Below are positions 61,128 to 64,000 of a stretch of DNA of 64,000 bases, piece after piece. The notes below the pieces were generated by a model that was not told where the DNA came from, did not search any database, and saw nothing but the letters and a program-made list of their open reading frames with translations. Every line of letters starts with the position of its first letter. The first letter of the stretch is position 1. A program made the position numbers and the translations under genes. The stretch is from an uncultured Draconibacterium sp. (lineage in GTDB: Bacteria; Bacteroidota; Bacteroidia; Bacteroidales; Prolixibacteraceae), in assembly GCF_963677155.1 (NCBI RefSeq), contig NZ_OY781884.1, positions 1,162,001 to 1,226,000 on the forward strand, read 5' to 3'.

Positions 61128-64000
61128 ATGAAAAAAAAGAACAAATGCTATTGTCTTAACGGGCATTGGCGCAAAATTCTATTAACAATGAAACTCGCAT
61201 GGATTTTTATTTTAACTGGTCTTATATCCGCTAATGCGACAAACTCATTTTCGCAGAATACCAGACTAGACCTAAAAATGGAGAGAACTTCTCTAAAATC
61301 AATCTTAAATGAGATTGAAGAAAAAACCGACTTTAACTTTTTGTATAAAAACAACGAAATTGAAGAGCTGACAAATTTGTCGATTGATGAAGAACAAGCG
61401 ACAATTTCTGACATTTTAGATCATTTGTTAATAAACAAAGGGTTAGAATATGAACTATTTGACAAGTATATCCTGATCAAGAAAAAAGGTAACGACACCA
61501 AATTACCCAATAACGGGAAACAAGAAACAGCTGTTTCCGGGCGTGTTACCGACACATCGGGATTTCCACTTCCGGGAGTTGCCGTAATAGTAAAAGGGAC
61601 TACCATAGGTACAACTACCGATACAAATGGTAAATTTACTTTAGACATTCCGGCAAGTGAAAAGGGCGGAATTATTTCATTCACGTTTATTGGAATGGAA
61701 GCACAAGAATTTCCGATTGAATCGCAAACTACTTTTGAAGTTGTAATGAAAGATGCAACAATAGGTGTAGATGAAGTAGTGGTTACCGCACTCGGAATCA
61801 AGAAAAGAGCAAAAACACTTACTTATAACGTTCAGGAAATAAAAACAAAAGAAATTGTAGGCGTAAAAGATGCCAACTTCATGAACAGCTTAGCCGGAAA
61901 AGTTGCCGGTGTTAATATTAATGCTAGTTCTTCAGGTATTGGTGGTGGCGTTAAGGTGGTAATGCGTGGCGCAAAATCAATTTCGGGCAATAACAATGCA
62001 TTGTATGTTATTGATGGTATTCCGATGCCTTCACTTCAAACAACTCAGCCATCTGATTATTACACAGGTATGGGACAAAGTGGTGATGGTGCATCGATGC
62101 TTAACCCCGAAGATATCGAATCGATGTCGGTATTGAGCGGTGCTGCAGCTTCTGCGCTTTATGGAAGTGAGGCTGCCAATGGTGTAATCATGATTACCAC
62201 AAAAAAAGGTTCCGAAGATAGAATGAATGTAAGCTATTCAAATAGTACTTCTTTCTTCTCTCCTTTTGTTACACCCGAATTTCAGAATACTTATGGAGCT
62301 TCTACCGGTTCATTACAAAGTTGGGGGGCAAAAATGGCACAACCCAGCAATTACGACCCGATGGATTTCTTCCAAACAGGATGGAACGAAACAAATTCGT
62401 TGACCATTAGCAATGGAACAGAAAAAAATCAAACCTTCCTATCTTTAGCCACAACTAATGCCGAAGGAATTATTGAAAACAACACACTCGACAGATACAA
62501 CTTTAGTATTCGCAATACAACCGATATGCTTAATGGCAAATTGCATATGGACTTGAGTGCAAACTATATGAATACCCAAGAGCAAAACATGATTTCACAA
62601 GGGCAATATTTCAACCCAATTGTTGCAACTTACCTGATGTCGCCAAGCTATAGTTTAGATACTTATCAATTATTTGAAATGTACGACGAAAGTCGTGGTT
62701 TCAAAACACAATACTGGCCTTGGGGAAACATGGGTATCGGTATGCAAAACCCATATTGGATTATCAATCGCGACAAATTTGATAACAACAAGAACCGTTT
62801 CTTAATCAGTGGAGGTTTAAGTTATCACATTGTAGATGGAATTACATTGAGTGCACGTGCCAAAATGGATTACACTTCGGCAACATACGAAAAGAAATAT
62901 GCAGCTTCTACCGATGCTATTTTTGCCGGGAAATACGGTGCTTATTATAAAGATGATGAATCAACCCGTCAGATTTATGGCGACATGATATTGAATATCG
63001 ATAAATATTTTGGCGATTATTCATTAACTGCCAATTTTGGTACGAGTATAAAAGATGTTGATTACAGCCTTTCTGGCGTTGGTGGCGATCTAAACTCAGT
63101 AGCCAACAGTTTTACACTTTTAAACTTAAATCAAGATAATGCAGAGTTTAATCAAGATAATTATCACGACCAAACACAATCAATTTTTGCAACAGCGCAA
63201 ATTGGTTGGAAAAGCAAATTGTATTTGGATTTAACAGGACGTACAGACTGGTCGTCGGCTTTGGCATGGACTGAAAAAACAAGCCTAACCTATGGTTCAG
63301 TAGGACTTTCTGCTATTTTAACCGATTTGTTGCCAATAAAAAACAACGTACTCTCTTTCTTAAAAGTGCGTGGTTCGTATAGTGAAGTTGGTAATGCTCC
63401 TACCCGTTATATTGCTTACCAAACATTCCCTTACGAATCGGGAATGCCAACAACAACCACTACTTATCCAAATAACGACATCTTACCTGAGCGTACCAAA
63501 GCATGGGAATTAGGGTTGCAATCAAATCTTTGGAAAGATAAAGTAGAAATGAACGTTTCATTGTACAAAACATCTACATATAACCAATTATTTAATCCAG
63601 TACTGTCTGAATCATCAGGTTATCGCTCTATTTATATCAACGGTGGTCAGGTAGATAATAAAGGTATTGAAGTAAGCTTATCGATAAACCAACCACTTGG
63701 ACAGGTAGAATGGAAATCGTCGTTTACATACAGTATAAACCGCAACAAAGTTGTGAAGTTATTGAAACCAACAGAGTTATCATCTGGTCTTACTGTTGAA
63801 CAAGACATTTTGGATGTTGCCAGTATAGGTAATGTTAAATCACGTATAAAAGAAGGTGGCTCAATTGGCGACCTTTATGTTACAGTACTAAAAACCGATG
63901 AACACGGATTTATCGACGTCGACTACGTAAACAATACCGTGGCTATTGACGACAAAGCCGGGGAATTAGGCGACGGTTGGGTATATGCAGGAAATTCTCA
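61128..64000 (+). CDS. SusC/RagA-type TonB-linked outer-membrane receptor with STN domain (partial)
   Basis: 957 codons of a frame that is still open at the window end. Signal region (KLAWIFILTGLISANAT), STN domain (about 45-115; LKMERTSLKSILNEIEEKTDFNFLYKNNEIEEL) that contacts FecR, carboxypeptidase-regulatory beta-sandwich (about 130-205; VSGRVTDTSGFPLPGVAVIVKG), then plug (NSLAGKVAGVNINAS, KVVMRGAKSISGNNNALYVIDGIPM) and beta-barrel. It imports oligosaccharides with TonB energy; a SusD-like partner is expected just past the window. ATG 61128 keeps a long basic N-terminus; ATG 61188 is an alternative. Confidence 0.93.
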   Translation, partial: MKKKNKCYCLNGHWRKILLTMKLAWIFILTGLISANATNSFSQNTRLDLKMERTSLKSILNEIEEKTDFNFLYKNNEIEELTNLSIDEEQATISDILDHLLINKGLEYELFDKYILIKKKGNDTKLPNNGKQETAVSGRVTDTSGFPLPGVAVIVKGTTIGTTTDTNGKFTLDIPASEKGGIISFTFIGMEAQEFPIESQTTFEVVMKDATIGVDEVVVTALGIKKRAKTLTYNVQEIKTKEIVGVKDANFMNSLAGKVAGVNINASSSGIGGGVKVVMRGAKSISGNNNALYVIDGIPMPSLQTTQPSDYYTGMGQSGDGASMLNPEDIESMSVLSGAAASALYGSEAANGVIMITTKKGSEDRMNVSYSNSTSFFSPFVTPEFQNTYGASTGSLQSWGAKMAQPSNYDPMDFFQTGWNETNSLTISNGTEKNQTFLSLATTNAEGIIENNTLDRYNFSIRNTTDMLNGKLHMDLSANYMNTQEQNMISQGQYFNPIVATYLMSPSYSLDTYQLFEMYDESRGFKTQYWPWGNMGIGMQNPYWIINRDKFDNNKNRFLISGGLSYHIVDGITLSARAKMDYTSATYEKKYAASTDAIFAGKYGAYYKDDESTRQIYGDMILNIDKYFGDYSLTANFGTSIKDVDYSLSGVGGDLNSVANSFTLLNLNQDNAEFNQDNYHDQTQSIFATAQIGWKSKLYLDLTGRTDWSSALAWTEKTSLTYGSVGLSAILTDLLPIKNNVLSFLKVRGSYSEVGNAPTRYIAYQTFPYESGMPTTTTTYPNNDILPERTKAWELGLQSNLWKDKVEMNVSLYKTSTYNQLFNPVLSESSGYRSIYINGGQVDNKGIEVSLSINQPLGQVEWKSSFTYSINRNKVVKLLKPTELSSGLTVEQDILDVASIGNVKSRIKEGGSIGDLYVTVLKTDEHGFIDVDYVNNTVAIDDKAGELGDGWVYAGNS

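Overview
The window is from a Bacteroidota chromosome, most like marine or anaerobic Bacteroidales (Prolixibacteraceae / Marinilabiliales type); this placement is inferred from gene content. Supporting signs are promoters with the TTTG / TAnnTTTG pattern (clearest before tRNA-Pro), a SusC-type TonB receptor fed by a FecI/FecR sigma/anti-sigma pair, an Na+-pumping oxaloacetate decarboxylase operon, the FNR-GltD (Nfn-like) fusion, and a Bacteroidetes-type tyrosine integrase.

Layout. 1-7.55 kb is an array of integron-type gene cassettes: seven unrelated AT-rich gene units, all on the + strand, separated by about 130-bp GC-richer sites that read as attC. Each fully visible cassette begins with 6-8 bases (TTRRRY-like) exactly complementary to the bases that open its own 3' attC, as integron cassettes require. 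Cargo includes an EEP-fold nuclease, small membrane proteins, a decaying helical protein and a two-gene unit with a nitrilase-fold enzyme. No integron integrase is in the window. An IS110-family element (about 7.55-8.68 kb) sits inside the last attC and ends the array.

9.1-46 kb is mostly housekeeping: a NarL-type two-component system followed by pstSCAB and a porin; a GH43-CBM6 enzyme and a cupin; a DEAD-box helicase, DprA, aroB-aroA, tadA, aspS and the Nfn-like fusion; a 1.7-kb decayed stretch with a broken DJ-1/PfpI-type (GlxA-like) gene; oadG-oadA-oadB; a cold-shock protein next to a NYN/OST-HTH protein; a SNF2 helicase; a CBM9-like protein and a macrodomain protein; an IS3 element; a DUF1460-like amidase; a hemolysin III protein; and thioredoxin reductase.

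47.3-55.4 kb is an integrative island inserted at tRNA-Pro(GGG), bounded by a 44-bp direct repeat. It holds a tyrosine integrase, a 123-nt imperfect hairpin, a compact six-gene operon (TerB-like protein, three unknown proteins, a 53-aa two-TM peptide, a three-TM protein), a coiled-coil protein on the other strand, and an SF2 helicase-like gene that seems to continue into the next frame through a canonical -1 slippery heptamer. Just outside attR lies a broken MobC-like mobilisation gene.

57-64 kb is a polysaccharide-utilisation locus: a GH3 glycosidase, ECF sigma factor, FecR anti-sigma factor and the first part of a SusC-like receptor with an STN domain, cut by the window end.

The strongest candidates for something undescribed are the Bacteroidota cassette array with its attC-interrupting IS110 element, the nitrilase-fold pair in the last cassette, and the six-gene TerB-like operon in the tRNA-Pro island. 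No homology search could be run, so every family call rests on motifs read by eye.
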